A DNA stretch of 64,000 nt, from NCBI GenBank assembly GCA_015234045.1, contig JADFWU010000001.1, forward strand, positions 62,001-126,000, read 5' to 3'. Below, piece by piece: positions 63,583 to 64,000 of this stretch; the first letter of the stretch is position 1, and each line of letters begins with the position of its first letter. The position numbers were made by a program, and so were the translations under genes. The notes beneath the pieces were generated by a model. The model did not search any database. It worked only from the letters and a program-made list of their open reading frames with translations, and was not told where the DNA came from. Source of the DNA: Magnetococcales bacterium. Lineage in GTDB: Bacteria; Pseudomonadota; Magnetococcia; Magnetococcales; JADFWU01.

Positions 63583-64000
63583 ATGAAACCAGTAGGCTAT
63601 TGGCATACTCTTGATAATGGACGCATACAGTGCGACCTCTGTCCGCGACACTGCCAAATGAAGGATGGTCAGCGGGGTTTGTGTTTTGTACGTGCCAGAG
63701 AGGGCGATACGCTTGTATTGACCACCTATGGTCGGTCCAGCGGTTTTTGTGTTGATCCTATTGAGAAAAAGCCGTTGAACCATTTTCTGCCCGGCACACC
63801 AATTTTTTCATTTGGCACGGCGGGTTGTAATCTGGTCTGTAAATTTTGCCAAAACTGGCATATCAGTAAGTCAAGGCAGATGGATTCCATGGCGGACCAG
63901 GCCAGTCCAGAGATGATCGCTCAGGCCTGTGAGCAATTGAAATGTCGGAGTGTGGCGTATACCTACAATGATCCGGTGATCTTTATGGAGTATGCCGTGG
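63583..64000 (+). CDS. amrS: AmrS-type radical SAM enzyme (AmmeMemoRadiSam system), 3' end outside window
   Basis: A frame open to the last base. 139 codons are visible. It has the pyruvate-formate-lyase-activase-like cluster motif CNLVCKFC (C82, C86, C89), an upstream CDLCPRHC ... GLCFVR segment, and FCVDPIEKKPLNHFLPG, the diagnostic opening of the AmmeMemoRadiSam radical SAM family. Members occur with Memo and AMMECR1 proteins; those genes would be expected just beyond the window. ATG at 63583 with GAGG upstream. Confidence 0.9.
   Translation, partial: MKPVGYWHTLDNGRIQCDLCPRHCQMKDGQRGLCFVRAREGDTLVLTTYGRSSGFCVDPIEKKPLNHFLPGTPIFSFGTAGCNLVCKFCQNWHISKSRQMDSMADQASPEMIAQACEQLKCRSVAYTYNDPVIFMEYAV

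Overview
The window looks like a piece of the chromosome of a free-living, motile, signalling-rich Gram-negative bacterium, most likely a proteobacterium. Pointers are periplasmic sensor kinases, a double-Cache chemoreceptor, many c-di-GMP proteins, a membrane-anchored cytochrome c, an AddB-like/UvrD-like recombination pair, MtaB and MnmA. A magnetococcal or gamma-like affiliation is possible but cannot be fixed from sequence reading alone. No rRNA, tRNA, CRISPR array, prophage or intact transposase gene was seen.

Layout. 1-5.8 kb: the end of a large membrane protein gene, a convergent AAA/SPOR gene and three small unknown genes. 5.8-10.4 kb: cupin, mnmA, two tandem cNMP-binding proteins, a small zinc-cluster protein and a membrane-anchored H-type lectin, with several repeat elements between them. 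10.5-15 kb: a spermidine-synthase-like gene, an intergenic region packed with DnaA boxes (candidate replication origin or DnaA-binding locus), mtaB and a CCA/poly(A)-polymerase-like gene. 15.3-24.5 kb: a DUF4212/sodium-solute symporter pair, a 1133-aa chemoreceptor, and a cNMP-CBS-DUF294 regulator followed by a DnaQ-like exonuclease. 24.5-29 kb: a LOG-family enzyme and a 1215-aa SIR2-domain protein that resembles anti-phage NADases. 29-37.3 kb: a four-gene operon in which a TRAP-SBP/ABC-SBP fusion is translationally coupled to a hybrid kinase, a response-regulator kinase and an HD-GYP response regulator. 37.4-43.5 kb: addB-like/addA-like genes. 44-50 kb: a TPR/peptidoglycan-binding protein, an S24-type repressor, a five-unit repeat array, cytochrome c with a receiver protein, and a cNMP-GGDEF protein. 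50-58 kb: flavoprotein, Ste24-like protease, PAS-GGDEF-EAL, leuA with a Leu-rich leader, CHAD and RNase D-like proteins. 58-64 kb: an ODP/MBL-GGDEF protein with a small partner, an Aas-like ligase, a rubrerythrin-like protein and the start of an AmrS-type radical SAM gene.

The most striking non-coding structure is a dispersed palindromic repeat (called family A here). It has 13-bp terminal inverted repeats and a strong internal hairpin. It occurs at about eight places, including an array of five units with an exact 161-bp period and two internally deleted forms. Three further repeat types were seen: a 144-bp palindrome, a GTCAT-type repeat, and a 16-mer found three times.

How the genes work together: c-di-GMP turnover recurs (HD-GYP, GGDEF-EAL, ODP-GGDEF, one degenerate GGDEF), with inputs that look like ligand uptake-type binding proteins, oxygen/redox and cyclic nucleotides. 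Leucine synthesis seems to be controlled at transcription, since LeuA lacks its usual feedback domain. The SIR2 gene stands alone next to a repeat element, as expected for a single-gene defence system.
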